Below, one piece after another: positions 1-13,720 of a stretch of DNA of 64,000 nt; positions within the stretch are counted from its first letter, which is position 1, and each line of letters opens with the position of its first letter. The position numbers and the translations under genes are program-made. The notes under the pieces are model-generated. The model was given only the letters and a program-made list of their open reading frames with translations. It did no database searches and was not told the DNA's origin. This DNA is from Saccoglossus kowalevskii (Eukaryota; Hemichordata; Enteropneusta; Harrimaniidae), in contig NW_003125899.1 in the NCBI RefSeq assembly GCF_000003605.2, positions 145,156-209,155 on the forward strand, read 5' to 3'.

Positions 1-1619
1 AATATTGAAATTTTACTCCCGGGATATTACTACAGATCAAATACGATAACGACGTTTTGAACGGTCTTCGTGTCACCCATCATTTATCTTGAGAAGCATT
101 TCAGCGATAGAGGGCGCGATTTATAGAAAAGTTGGTGGCATTTTTATCCGTTATTTCAAAGCCTTTTCATTTCCTCGTAACATAACAGTCGATATTCTAC
201 TGAATATACTGGTATTCCAGAAGTATCAGCAAGGCGAATTTCGCAAACAAACGTCTACACATGTCACCAAATAACAGTTTGAAATATGGCATATGATCTC
301 AACATACATACTTTTCTAATACCGCCATTCACTCAAATGAATCCACCACAATCATCTTTATATTGAACGAAAGTACAATATATTGCAAAATGGATCAATC
401 CGGTGTACAAATAAGTTTCGATCAGAAACCGCTGATCGGGGAATTCTGCCTACATAAGTCTATAATCACATCTATTTGAGGCATATCGTAGTATCAATTA
501 AAATTTAAAAAAAATAAAAAAAAGACATACGCCATAACTCATTTATTTAGAGTGTCCCGATCGGCACAGCAACACAAACTACACATGTACTAACTAGTAT
601 ACTAAAATATTCTCCAAACTTTTATGAGATATTTTACTAGATTTAATTACATTAGGGGGAAATAGGGCTCAATGCAACCTATACTCTCTGAATAGACCAA
701 CCACAAATGGGAATAGTACATATCACAGCAGTGGTTCTAAAATGTAATCCCCCCATTAGGAATACGTTAAAACATATCGTGAAAATATAAACAGATTTTT
801 ACAGTTAAAATAATACTATAAGTAGCATTCACCAACCAATTTGTTTAAGCTCTCGTAATAACATCGTCCTCTCGTCCTCGCAGTTTCGCATCTGTTCAGA
901 CCCCCCTCTCGACGAACGAAGCAATTTCCTGTAACGAGTTTACATAGAAATGTCAATATGTCGTAGTTTTTAGTTCCTCCGTTGTTCGATCACAGATAAC
1001 AGTCAACACTTTTCTGAGACAAACGGCCACGATCACCCTTATACTCAGCGAATAAGTATTACTTCCCTGTCTTACGCCATGATACAGTACAGAAAATAAT
1101 TCGATAGAACAGCTTCACGTCTCAGAAAAGCGATATTGATCAAAATTGGCGATTGATTATTTTGTATGGCCGGGTTGTCCTAATAATCTTTCTGAAAATA
1201 TATAACATTCCTGAAAAATCGTTTTTCATGTGTAAAATGCGCTTGGCTTACACTTAGTCGTCTCAATATAAACAAAACAAATATGATTCAAAATACTGGC
1301 TGTTTTCGTGCATTCGACAATCCTTAGCATCAAAATGTAAACCCGAATGTTGTGACTTGCGCGGAGAAGACGCGTTAACTCTGCCACCACCACCAGCGTT
1401 AATGGTTCGTTCCGTACTCATTTCTCATTTTCTTAGCATAACCACGTACTTAGTATGGCACAGTTTGGATGATGATGGAATACACCATATCCATGGGGGT
1501 GTAATACTAAACTATTTTTTATGAAAACTGTTACTAGCCAAATAGACATTGCCATGGTTACACAAGTATGCTAATACCCATTCATTAATACATTTATCTG
1601 TCTGGCATATATTATCGTT

Positions 1620-1722
1620 ACCCCAGCTTCCTCCGTATTTTTCTCCGCTTCGCTACCGAAAATCCGGTATACAAATATTTTCGGTAGCGAAGCGGAGAAA
1701 CAGACGGAGGAAGCTGGGGGTA
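1620..1722. mobile_element. Foldback element with 11-bp target-site duplication
   Basis: Two nearly perfect inverted arms of about 45 bp (1620-1665 and 1677-1722) around a loop of about 11 bp; arms begin ACCCCAGCTTCCTCCGT. Flanked by the identical direct repeat ATATTATCGTT at 1609-1619 and 1723-1733. Confidence 0.85.
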
Positions 1723-4092
1723 ATATTATCGTTTAAGGTAGAGTTGCAGGTTCGTGGGCACTTGGGAGTGAATTTTTTTTTATTTTTTTTTTGCTTTTTA
1801 TTATCCAAACAGTCTTGGCTATAGACTGTTAAAATTGTGAATGCTTAGCAAGATTTAGCAAGGCTGTACATAAATAATAAAAACGAAACATGGTGAAGAA
1901 AAGAAATGACGGGATCTCCATATTATGCACTGTATTTAATTTTTAACAAAGCGATAATACATTTAAATTTGGAACTGTTACAGCCATTTTAATTATGAGC
2001 ATTAGCAAAGTTCTTACTGAGTGAATTGTTATGCAAATTAGCAATTATCTCAGCTTCTTTTAGTGTACATCTCAGAACTTTAAAAAAAATAGCTCCTAGA
2101 CGCTTTGACCCTTTGTTTTGAAATTTTCACAAATGATTGACAATGTGTTTATCTTCAAAACGCCGTCGGGGCATTGTTTTTGGTTGAACAGTGTTACAAC
2201 AATCGTACAGACAACTAGCCTGAGTGTGAATTTATGCATAAACTTGAAGCAGTGAAACTTTCTTCACAGTAAACAGATGTACCCATAAACCAATTTTGAC
2301 AGGAAACAGAAGCATGGTTTAGAAGCTTTTTTTTTTTAAATCACTTTTGACCAAAAAAGCAAATTTTTGTGCATATTTCAAACTACAGTGTCCATAAAAA
2401 CAAAACAAAACAATAACAAAATTTTAAAATTCATACAATAAGCTTTCCAAAACTATATAGTTTTGTGGACAAGAGAGGTCATCTTGGTTTCCTAATAAAC
2501 TAATTAAAATACCTGTCAGGTAAACTGCATCTCTACCTTAAACCGACTCGCTTTAATAACGAAGTCTTAACAAAATATTCCGATTCTGTGTTCATGTAAC
2601 AATTGCATTACAATCCACCATACATAAAAAAAAAACATCTACTTCTTACTGTTTACAAGCAAACATATGTATCCAATAATCGCGCCTAAACGTTTGGCTG
2701 CTTACACAATATCCGTATATTTTCCCCTGTGCGGAAATACTTAGACTTCTGTCAATACAGTATTGTGAATAGATGGCAATATACCCAAAGTGCTTTGACT
2801 TAAGGGGGTTCTTATAATAGCAAACACACGACAAAGGCGACTATTGTGGCAGAGGCCGCTCGCTCTCAAACCCAACAAGTTGCCACGTTACCACGTGTGT
2901 TCACAAAAATCAATTCTAAATCGACCGAGAGAGAAACGGCAGATACGATAAGAGTAACTGTAATATAATTAGTATAAGCTTGTTTTGTTAGGATAACACA
3001 CGTGAATTACTTGAAGAGAAAGAGTGATTGGTTTCTTACTGATGATCTAACGTGTTAGTAATTACGTGTCGCGTAGGTCGAGCGAAAGAACTTGTATAGT
3101 TCATACAGAAAACATGATATTCCCACTCGCTTTATCCCGCTGGCTTAATTCGGTGGAAACGAAAGGAGGACTTAGTCTCTACGCTTTCTAGTTGCATGAT
3201 CCGACAATGGCGACGCACTGTTGACAAAATGTTAATGTTTATGACCGTCACACCGTAGCTTTATCGCTGCTCTATGTAGTCTGGAGTTATTTAAGCGTGA
3301 TGGTTACATCATGACTGAGTTCGGATGTTGTAATCGATTGCATTTCGATGGAAATTCTACGTTACACGACTGATCACGTGGCCGTAATTGACATTAGGAA
3401 AACCAGCCAGCCGATAACACATGCATTATTTGGTGCCGTGGATTATTCAGCGGGTATATACTGCGATCTGTGCATATGACTGTGTTCTAGCCAATGGTTT
3501 ACAAGTATGTAATGTTAGTGCATGTATCGATTGATATCAAGACGATAGGAGAGCAGTAATAGTTATAAAACACGGACGCGGAGGGCCGTCACCAGGCCAC
3601 CACACGAGTAATAATGAAAACACTCTAATTTGTACAATTATAATATTCATGTTTACTCACTCCTTCGGTATATGCTGCTAACATGTAAAAGACAACACTA
3701 TATGACAAAAGCGTGACAGCAACCAACGCATGCACTAGTCGCGATTATTATGACATTGGTTTATGTCAATATTGCCCGATTCTGTTAACCGACATATTGT
3801 TTCGTTAATGATAAGTCCTGAGAGAATACGACTTCGCAATCACTTTCACGAAGTGGCGGCGAGGGTGACAGTTTCATCAACGAGGAACCGAGATGCCAAA
3901 CAAAAAATGAAGAGACCGCAATACACAACGTAAGTATATTGTGTAAAATTTCTTGCATTGCTCTGTATTCTCGCTTTTTTCATTAATCTCTATGTTTTTC
4001 TCTTAGTGAATATGGAGATATACTAAAACCGTTCATTTTCACTGTTTTGAGCATATTCTCTGGGTTTTAAGTTCACACTTTGCTAGCATTGA

Positions 4093-4130
4093 CCACAGTC
4101 CCTCAACACTGTGCATTGAGGGATTGTGCA
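4093..4130. repeat. Imperfect hairpin CACAGTCCCTCAA
   Basis: CACAGTCCCTCAA, short loop, TTGAGGGATTGTG. Same motif family as the hairpin at 21003. Confidence 0.6.
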
Positions 4131-7100
4131 CTGACGTCAAACCATGTAACCCCAATTACAACATTTTCTTTACTGTGCTATGTGTCCATACTACAGTAGC
4201 CTGTCCCAACTTACCAAAATGTTCATTTGACGTACAATACCTGTAAAGTATTGACCCAAATTTGACCACGCTGATGAATGAATGGAGGTCGAATATGTTT
4301 TACATGCATGGGACCCATGGTATGGAACACGACGTGTCGCAACGACGACATTCGCGGGACTGTCACGGTCCATGACCCGCGGCTGGTGGTCCAAAGTTTA
4401 CGAAACTGTGCGAAAAAGCAATAAACCAAGGTCTGGACCATGAGTAAAATGATTCAAAAGAAGCCAACTTGAGCATTGCCTAATTTGTTGTGGACCCATG
4501 CTTCTATAGCGATACCAGAACCATGGACCTATAAACCCCACACAAGGACTATCTTCACGGCTAATTGCCTGTGTTTGCTTTTCTTTTCTAATTTGGCGAT
4601 GATGCCCACGGGCGATTTTTGTTCAATTAAATAAGTTTTTCAAGTGTAAAGGTCGGACCAGGTCAAGCGTCACGTTTGCGACATGCTCGACCAATAGGTT
4701 TGGTGCATTTGAAGTTGATATTCTGTCCTGAATACGTCGGCAACTTGTAGCCTTGTTGAAAATTGGCTAATGAAGCGCACGGTCACTGTCTCGTACATAC
4801 AAACAAATGGTCCCAAGAGAACTTGAATGCGACATACTAGTAGTCGGACCAATGGTGTCACGTGATATTGGCAGAGATACGCGTAATTTAACCCGTTAAA
4901 TTGCTCGAGTGATATAGTACGACCATCGCAAATTTCGCATTGTACAATCTGGGGGAAAAGTCTGTGTGCATGTGTGTGTAAGAGGGGTTTGGGTTTGCAC
5001 TCACTTTGGTAGGTTGAGCTATTGGTTACCGGGTACCTAAGAGAGAAACAGTAGCATGTTGCTCCGAAAGTTTGTTGTATACTAAGAAAACCGTTTTTCT
5101 TGGAAGGGGTTGGGTTGTAATTATGCAAATCAACTCTGGTTTTAACTCGAGCAACTTAAGCCAGATTTTAAATCACAAAAGCAGAACGAAACAGGATCTT
5201 GCTCCGGGACAGAACCATTGTACATACATATACCTACCCATTTTTCAGGTTAACAACCCCAGGGAGAGTTTGTTTTGGGGTTACGTGTATGTTTATAGTG
5301 ACTGTCATGTTATTTTAATACTATTAATTATTGTGTGGCAATTATATATTCCAAGTGAAAACATAAAGTTTCGTGAAAACTGTCCAAATATTAGACCATT
5401 CTTATAAATTGCCCCCTCTAGTGACATATCGTTTCTGTGACGTCAAAGTGACGTACTAGTATATGGGTGAAGGCAATATCGTTTAAAACGGCCTTAGTGT
5501 TTAGTTGTGTAATCGTTCGTTATCCAGAATATAGTAAAATCTCTCTACTTAAGACGGCAACAAATCAAAACGACCTCGATGCTTTGAATGGCTTTGAACG
5601 CCTTATCGTCTCAGACACGCGTCGCTAGAGGGCGCCGTTTATAAGAAAGGGGTAATAGTAGCAAATACTGCATATGTTTTTCACTGTTCAATTCACTTCA
5701 GAACATAAATTTAAAGTCGTCCGTCAGTACCATTACCATTTCATTATTTACCCCGTCATTCTGTTCAGTATCGATTTTAAATGCAACCTATTTAACACTC
5801 AATCAATACTGAAGCCGAAGTTGTCACTTATATTAAGGTGACAAATTAGAATTCAAAACCTCCCTCAATAAACTTCAATGGATACTACATTATCGGGGTT
5901 GACAACAGGTTAACGTACAATACAGTGTCCTCGCAATAAAGCAACTCTAATACTTACATAACATTGACAGTAATCAATAAATTTACATCATACATTGTAG
6001 AAGGCGAATATACAAACTATATTACAGTAAAATGACAAAGGCGTGGTAGAGTGCGGAACGAATTACATCTAATTACGGTTAATTATGTAACTAATATAAC
6101 GTGTTTTATTCAAGCTGAACAACAAATACCAAAATGAACTTATATATAAACCATATACTATATAGAAGAAAGATAAACAACAAATTGATTCGCTTTCATC
6201 TTGCTAATATGTTAATTTCACCGTACGTTAATTCACCACTAATTGGTGCCAATGATCTTAAAATTAAAAAATATACATGTATATATATATATTTTTGATA
6301 AACGCCTAAATGTGTTACTCTTATGCATAAAGATTTGTTGTTCAATTTATTTTTGCTGCAAATTACAGCGATTACAGCTTAGATTGTACAGTATACACTC
6401 TGCTTGGGTTTTCTATCCCTCAACAGCTAGCTCGATTTTTCTACGAATATTTGCTAGGGGAAGCCACGAAGCCGCTAGTTTTACATTCGACTGACTGTGA
6501 TGATGATGTAAATCTGATATCCCCCTTAATGTGATTATGCGTCGCTTGTAATCGAATACAACATGATTAGTATGGTCGCAATGGATGTACTGTAACTGCA
6601 GTATTTATTCACTGGGTTTAAGAACTCGCTCGTGGTTTCACTGACAAATCTATAAAATCAAATAAAAAACCCAGTATTATAAAACTAGTGAGATTAAATT
6701 ATTATACGTTCACAGTATCATAGTGCACGGGAACACAACCTGTTCTTGGAAGCAAATATACCAGTAGTCTATACGCGTTCTAAACAGCGTAGGTCATCGA
6801 CTAGTAAGTTCAATCAAAACAACAAAAATATTTGGTTACTTCATTCAGTCGGTTCATTTTTGCCTGGATTTACTCCTTTAAAATAATTAAAAAAAAACAC
6901 ACACATCGCTCCATGAAAAGGGTTGTGTGTGGGTAAGCATTTTTGGCTCACCGACTTCAAGGAATCATTGTGAAAACCAGTCGTGTCGGTGTTCATTCTC
7001 TTGCCTCTGTGGAAGTTTTGAACAAATGGAGCAAGTGTAATGCATCTTCAGGTCATTCTATTTTGGAGAAAGGGGAGCGGGTTCAAAAATATGTGCAATA

Positions 7101-7249
7101 AATTTGGCCAACGTGATATATTCATGTGAATGTCTGTGTTTAATCACACGGAGACAAGATTGAACAGAACTGATGTCGTTGCATTACGACATAGCCCTGC
7201 TTTCAGTGTGAGTGATATTTTCATCACATAGAACTGACCCTCGCTCTTT

Positions 7250-8068
7250 ACGTCTAGCGCGTGAGGTAGTATACATGGTATCGTCGATGGTCGCGGTGCT
7301 GGAATCAGAGCTCAACACTAATCATCGAAACCGCCTCTCTTAATGTCAACACGAAACTATCCATGCTGAGCCGAGTTAGTAGTCTATAGTGTTGTATCAT
7401 TTACGCAATTTTATCTCTGAATTGTGCCAGGGCCAGTTCGTCGGTGCTGTGAAACATCGTTCGAGTGTGACTTTTTATCATAAATTTTAGAATCTGTTGA
7501 GCTTTAATAGACGTGCCGAAGATTTAGCCAGTCGAGGTCATGCAGGGATAAGCCAACCGTGTTGTTGGCGTTTACGGAATCGATCGAGTTTCGAAAATTT
7601 ACTAGTGCATCTATTGACGAGTTGGAGACTTGATCTGGCTACTGGTGAACGATCTGCGACGGGTTTTGTTTATTCTCCATTTGGTAACTTAGTACAAATA
7701 CGCGTCGAGTTTCGAAGTCGGGTTTGTCCAAAACAGTTGTGCAAAATAACTTGGATTTAGGCCGGGATTTGATGACAGTTTGACAATTCTGTGACAAAAT
7801 TGTAAGGATCCAGTGCTACAAATCTTTTTCTTCTGTGTCGACTATGGGGTAGCAGTTGCCACAAGTGTGTCAGAATTATTTGCTGTTGTGTCACCGTGAC
7901 GACTGGCACGAGCCGCCATCATGTCGTCGTTTGGTAGAGAAAACAAGGACAACTGCACGACACGCGTATAAAAACATGACATTTATATTATCGCAAGAAA
8001 AGTTTAATTCACAGTAGATTAGGTCGTGGCAGTTTTGAATATCACCATCCACCACTATTTTCCTTGTT
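7250..8068 (+). promoter_or_regulatory. Promoter and 5' UTR region of KIF12 (inferred)
   Basis: Contains more CpG than the introns (for example TCTAGCGCGTGAG, ATCGATCGAGT) and ends at the first coding exon. No TATA box was convincing. An 87-codon open frame at 7497-7760 lacks recognisable protein character and is treated as non-coding. Confidence 0.35.
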
Positions 8069-8196
8069 ATGAAGGTAAACATGGACTCGCAGTCAGACAA
8101 CACAGATTCGCCACTGAGTGACACGGCAGAGCCTACGTCAGAAAAAGCAGATACGCGAGTAAATACTTTATCGGGTCTCTCTCAACATTCAACTCG
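8069..8196 (+). CDS. KIF12: KIF12 exon 1 (start)
   Basis: Encodes residues 1-42 plus two bases of codon 43; acidic, Ser/Thr-rich, probably disordered leader. An in-frame TGA at 8036-8038 bounds the frame upstream. Two candidate starts: ATG at 8069 and ATG at 8081; the second has the better context (A at -3, G at +4), so the true protein may be four residues shorter. Donor is GTATGT at 8197. Confidence 0.8.
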
Positions 8197-11100
8197 GTAT
8201 GTCTTACGATTTGTATCAATAATTCATTATCAAATATAATTGTTTACTGTTAAAATATATTTAACTCTGAACGATTTTTTTTTACCGTTATTTCATCGTC
8301 TGCAGCAACGACCGCGGTCAAATGTGGAACTAGAATTTAGGCACGCTTGACTGCAAATAGTGTTTACACAGTGACGACAAAGTTGTGGCCTTATGCCAAA
8401 ATAACATTGATATTTTCCTATTTGTGGAAATGGCTTAATTTTTATTCAGCCATTTTGACAGTATTTGAAATTACATAAACTTTTAAAATTATATTCATAA
8501 TTTAGAAATATGGTTTTTGAATTCGAGTCCATGGTGTTCACATCCCATAACATTATAAATAGTTACTGTACTTTATTCAAGTTAGCTTTACAACTTGACC
8601 GTGACTATTGGGACTGTGTGAATCATCCACAATAATAGAGTGTGCTTTGCTTTGTGAAGGTAGTATTAGTACAGACATCAGTATAATAAGGTAATAACTT
8701 TCTAATCTCCTGGGTGTGTCTCATATTGTTCTCCAGGGCAATACTATTGTCACATTTTGAGCCCAAAGCATCTACTTGAACTATGTATACTATGTACTAG
8801 TACTTGACGATAGCACCTTCAGTGTTTATGCCTGGTGGCTATTAGGCAAAATGATTTACTACAGTGGTCCCCAAGACAATAACAAAATCCTTCAATTAGT
8901 CAAATGATGTTAAACACACAACTGCCCTATACAATTGTTTTCCATTATAATTTTAATCCAGTAAGTAAGTTTGCTTTGAGATTAGACTTGACTGGACATA
9001 GCCTTTAAGCTCTTGCAAATGCCAAACTGCTTTTGCCTAGATTGAGCCAGAAATCAAAATGTTATGACTCCCAAAAAGTAACTTACTAAAATATATATTA
9101 GTATCTACAGCTATGAAGCCAGTCGGGTACTACACCCTCTTTTTATGACAGTCATAATTAAAAGGCTAGAACCTGGCTGGAATCTCCATGCTGTAGTTTG
9201 TAGAGACTGGTCATCCTAGATGTCTTGGTGAAGCACTTCTGTATTGTCAAAATGACATAAATAATGTGAAAGCAATGTAATGCAAAACAACACAACTGTG
9301 TTTGGTTGTTTCAATATTTAATAAATATAAAATGCAGTCTGTTATTGACGGACACCCACAGCTCAGCATGATATTGAAGCTGTGAACACGCCTCCTTCAA
9401 CCCATTTATATCACAGTCCTTTGAGGGCAAAACTTTTCAGGAAGAGTATTTCATATTCCTTTATTGATCAGAACAACATATAGTCCACCTGAACACATGG
9501 CTGTGCAGGACACCTGCTTGACACACTTGTCAATTGGATACTTCTCCTTATAGCCATTATATTTATAGTAACACTATAAATTACATCAAAATGCTGCTCA
9601 AAGCTTCCTGTTAATGATTTGAATCACTCTCATTAAGCTGGCAATAAAATTGATTTTTCCTGTCCTTTTCAATCAAGAAAATAATGAGATGATCATAAAA
9701 TTGCATTGACAAACACTTGAGTTTATATAAAGGGTACTGTAAAATATGTCGTTTTAGCTAGCATGTCATTTTAGCTAATTTATCTAATCTGTTATTTCGC
9801 TAATTTAAAAAAAAGTATACCCTCACAATGAGAAACAATTGTTTTACATGCGTTGTGTACGTCGCTATGAGTCCCATATCGAACTAGCCGTGGCGCGACG
9901 ACTACCGTCCTTTAAATTAAGATTCTGTTAATTTGTGCATTGGATCCAATTCACTAAAATTGCATGTAGCTATTTCAATGTGTTTTACAGTAATCTGTAT
10001 CATACTATCGTAGTACTATGGTTCCATAAGGACTATTTTATTTCTTACATTACATATGGGAGCAAATACACACATTTCACAACATTTCACAAATTATTTT
10101 ATTCAAAAAAGTTGTGAACAAAATTATGCAAAAAAAAATATTGTCTCTGGTCCTGTCATGTTAAAGAAAACATGATGTGCTGAGACATATCATTTTTTTT
10201 CCTTTAAAAAAAAATTTGTAGCCTCTTTTTGTGAAGGGTTAAAAATGCCTCATATTATTTATGCATATGAAATGTACTACTGAAATTTAAATTATAGAAA
10301 CAATTTGCATATTAAAGCATTTCTTCCAGGTATCATGAAATGGTTTCCAAGGAAATTGATTAGGTCCATTTTAAATTATTAATCTTGATCAAAATATCAT
10401 ATTTCTTGATGAATTTTTATTTTTATCAACATGTGTTTTATTATTACATATACATAGATGATATTAGCATAGACTTTAGAAATACATGTGTTTCTAGTCT
10501 AGGTTGTACATGCAAGTCGATGAAAAATAACATTTCTGAGAACAATTTTGTCTAAAAATAACGTCTACTGTATACAACTCTCCAGCTTTGCTGACTGTGA
10601 TGTGATATTCAGAACTGACTGAATAATTTAAACTCTCTTTTACTCTTACAGGAGTTCATTAACCTCGGCTCCAGATGCTCATTTTGTCCAAGATGAATCT
10701 GAGGATAGCAGTATTAAAGTAGTTGTGAGGTAAGTAGTCCATCTCATATTACATCATCATGGCCTGTAAGTTTGATTCTGAGGTTTGTTTCCATATTACG
10801 TTTTAAATTTCAATGTTTTTCATGAGTCCAAATGCTGTTGATAATTTGGGTTTCCCATTTAATTGTTCAAATTTGTATTATTAATGCTTTGGAATAGTGT
10901 TCCAACATTCACAAATGTTTGCTGCTGTTTTGAATGGCTGCGGCCACAATAATTCAAAACAATGCAGAATCCTGGGCACAAATTCATACCATAAATATGT
11001 CACTTAATACAAAATCTATTACCAAGACCCCAATAAAGCTCTATAATGCTCAGAGTGCAACTTTAATGCATTTCCATGGTAACCTGATAGCAAAGCTCAA

Positions 11101-13689
11101 TGTATTGTATTATGCATTTCTGAACACAAAAATGTTGATTTAATGTGGCTTAATCTTATTTGTTTGTGTATTTGCTTATTCCTAATTTGTTCCTGTGACA
11201 ACACGTTATGTCATTGCTATGTGCAACAGGTGGTATAGCTTGCTATAAACTTGTCCGTGGGTGTCCAATGTTTATCACATTTACTGTTTTTTGAACTAGT
11301 AGTTTGCTAATTGTAACTATTGTGTGAAAAACAATCCTTTAACGCTGTAGTCCAGAGTGTCCTATGTTTACATGTTGTTTTTGAAATTTTAACATTAGGT
11401 ATCGCAAGTCTGTTACACTACAATTAGAATTTGGGGGTCATTTGTCTGACTAGCCAGTTATGGAGCGCATGACATTGTATTTTGAATATATATTTAAGTT
11501 GAATCAAGTTGAGTTTTAGTGACACAACCTTTGTTAATTATGGGACATTCGACCATAAATTAATATTAGTAGGACTTACTATATCATACGTTATTAATAA
11601 CTTCAGCAGTACGATGCATTGTAATAAATATTTATAATTAATAATTTTGCAACGCTATTATACCGAAATGTTACTTTTTATCAAGCTGACTCAATTGCCA
11701 TAATGTTAATGTGATGAAGGTAGGACAATTGGACCCTCCCCCAAATTTGTATCAAGGAGCGAGGTCACATAAACATTTGCTATGTTGAAAGAAAACTGGT
11801 TTTGAAATGGGATGGGATGGAAGTGACACATATAAAGTACTCTACTTAGGTCAACTTCTCCAATAATTAATGTGGTTGGAATTAGCTATATTTTTGAGTC
11901 TTTCAACTCTGATTTTATTTCAAAAACTAGACAAACCCACTTGACTCAGAATTCATTGGCTTTATGTGTAAAATAACCCCGCTCCAAGTTTTCACACATT
12001 GGGAGTTAAATACTACTGTGGGAAAAATTCATTTCTCCATCTGCCTTATTGGAAGATTAGGATCACAGTGAAATTCCAGAGTGAGAGCTCGATTTAACTA
12101 TCACCCACCCCCTGCTCACAGAGAACAAAAAAATGTATTACAATCAATAGACCACCATAGTACCATTAGTACAATTGCCGTATTAGATGAATAGTCACAA
12201 ATTGAATGGGTGTCAACAAAATTTACTTTATGTTGCTGGCCTAATTAAAATTACTTGTAAATGACTCGGCTTGCGAATAAGATTGCCTAAATATATTACA
12301 CAACTAAACAGTCTTCAAGCATTATTTATCTGCCACTCTTTTGTACCCTCTGTGCAGTGAAGCATGTGTTTTTTTATGGTAGGATCTCTACTGGTGGTTA
12401 TTGTGTATGTATACCCTGCCTATTATAGTGCATGCCTCAATAATTCAACACTACACTTTGATGTGGTGTGCACAGTATTGTGTACTATTACCTGAACTAT
12501 TTGACTTTAAGTGGCATTCCACTGAGAGATCTAGTATTGATTTTTTTATACAGTATGTGTGATTTTTTTTATTGCTTGAGGCGAAACATTTGACCTGACC
12601 AGAAGGTTACATGACCTACTATGTACATAAATCAGCATGGGAATGACATAATTCTATTGAAGTTATTCTGCACCTCAAATATACTAGTATTGTTGACAAA
12701 ACTGTTTAAAGTTGGCAACAATTTCCAGCGTTGTCATTTTCTGGAAAGCCTTGATTGTTAATGGCAATCAACCATAGGAACTCAAGGAGTGCAGTACTCA
12801 ACTTTTACAATTCTTCATGTGTGAATAACGCTTGAATTATGCATTGCTTGTAACTAATGTGTCTAGATTGCTTTAACCTCTGATTACATGTGTTGACAGC
12901 ACTGTTTGATCATAGTAACTATGGAATGTCATTTTGTGTATATTTGTTCTAAAACAACAAACAGCTCACCTTGTGTGTTTTGAACTAAATTAATTTTATG
13001 AACTAGGTCTTACTTGTTTATTTTTACACTATCTCTCAAATTCCGTTTAACACGTCGGCTGCTGATGCCATTTTTTCCTCATTCATTTTGGCTATCAGTA
13101 GAGGCTTTCAGCAGCAATGTGGTAACATTATGTAAAACTGCAAGGCTTGTCAATACTTGTTTCTTAGCCCAATGTTTCAACCATGTTGTCACTGTTGTTT
13201 GTTTTGTTGTTGGGTTACAATGAAGTACTTGGCTCTGTATATTAGTTTAGTCTACATATTTCGTTTTGTTTCTCTAAAGTTGATCATCAGGTACTACAGC
13301 ATTATAGTCTTTTTGTCAGTTTCAATTTTTTCTTCTATTTAGTTCTATTGTTATCGTGTGTCCCCACACCACTCCTACCGATTTTAAATATTAAAAATAC
13401 TGGATACATTATTAATAATATTATGTAATATAACTATATGTTTTAATTTTCATATTATGATAATTCTCACTGTCACTCTTAGCACAAATATTTGAGACTT
13501 AATGGCATTTCAGTATTGTAGTGAATTGGAACAGGTGCAGCTAAGATTGAGCCAAGTGTTATGAATTATTTATGTTTACTGCCTGTGAATATCAAATAAA
13601 AACTTGGAAAATTATAAATAGTTCCAACCTATAACATGTTTTCAGTCCCATTTGGACGAGCCTGGCACAGAACAGAAACTCTAGGTTAA

Positions 13690-13720
<31 letters not shown>

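Larger units (their letters stand above)
1..7249. other. Upstream intergenic DNA
   Basis: No gene recognised on either strand apart from the foldback at 1620 and the hairpin at 4093. The longest open frame is 152 codons on minus (4670-5128), without a motif I recognise. A CpG-richer stretch at about 2850-3930 ends in a good donor (CAAC then GTAAGTAT at 3929), so a non-coding upstream exon is possible. Confidence 0.4.

Noticed and set aside
7497-7760. 87-codon open frame upstream of KIF12
   Set aside because: No recognisable domain, no coding-like composition; probably 5' UTR or promoter.
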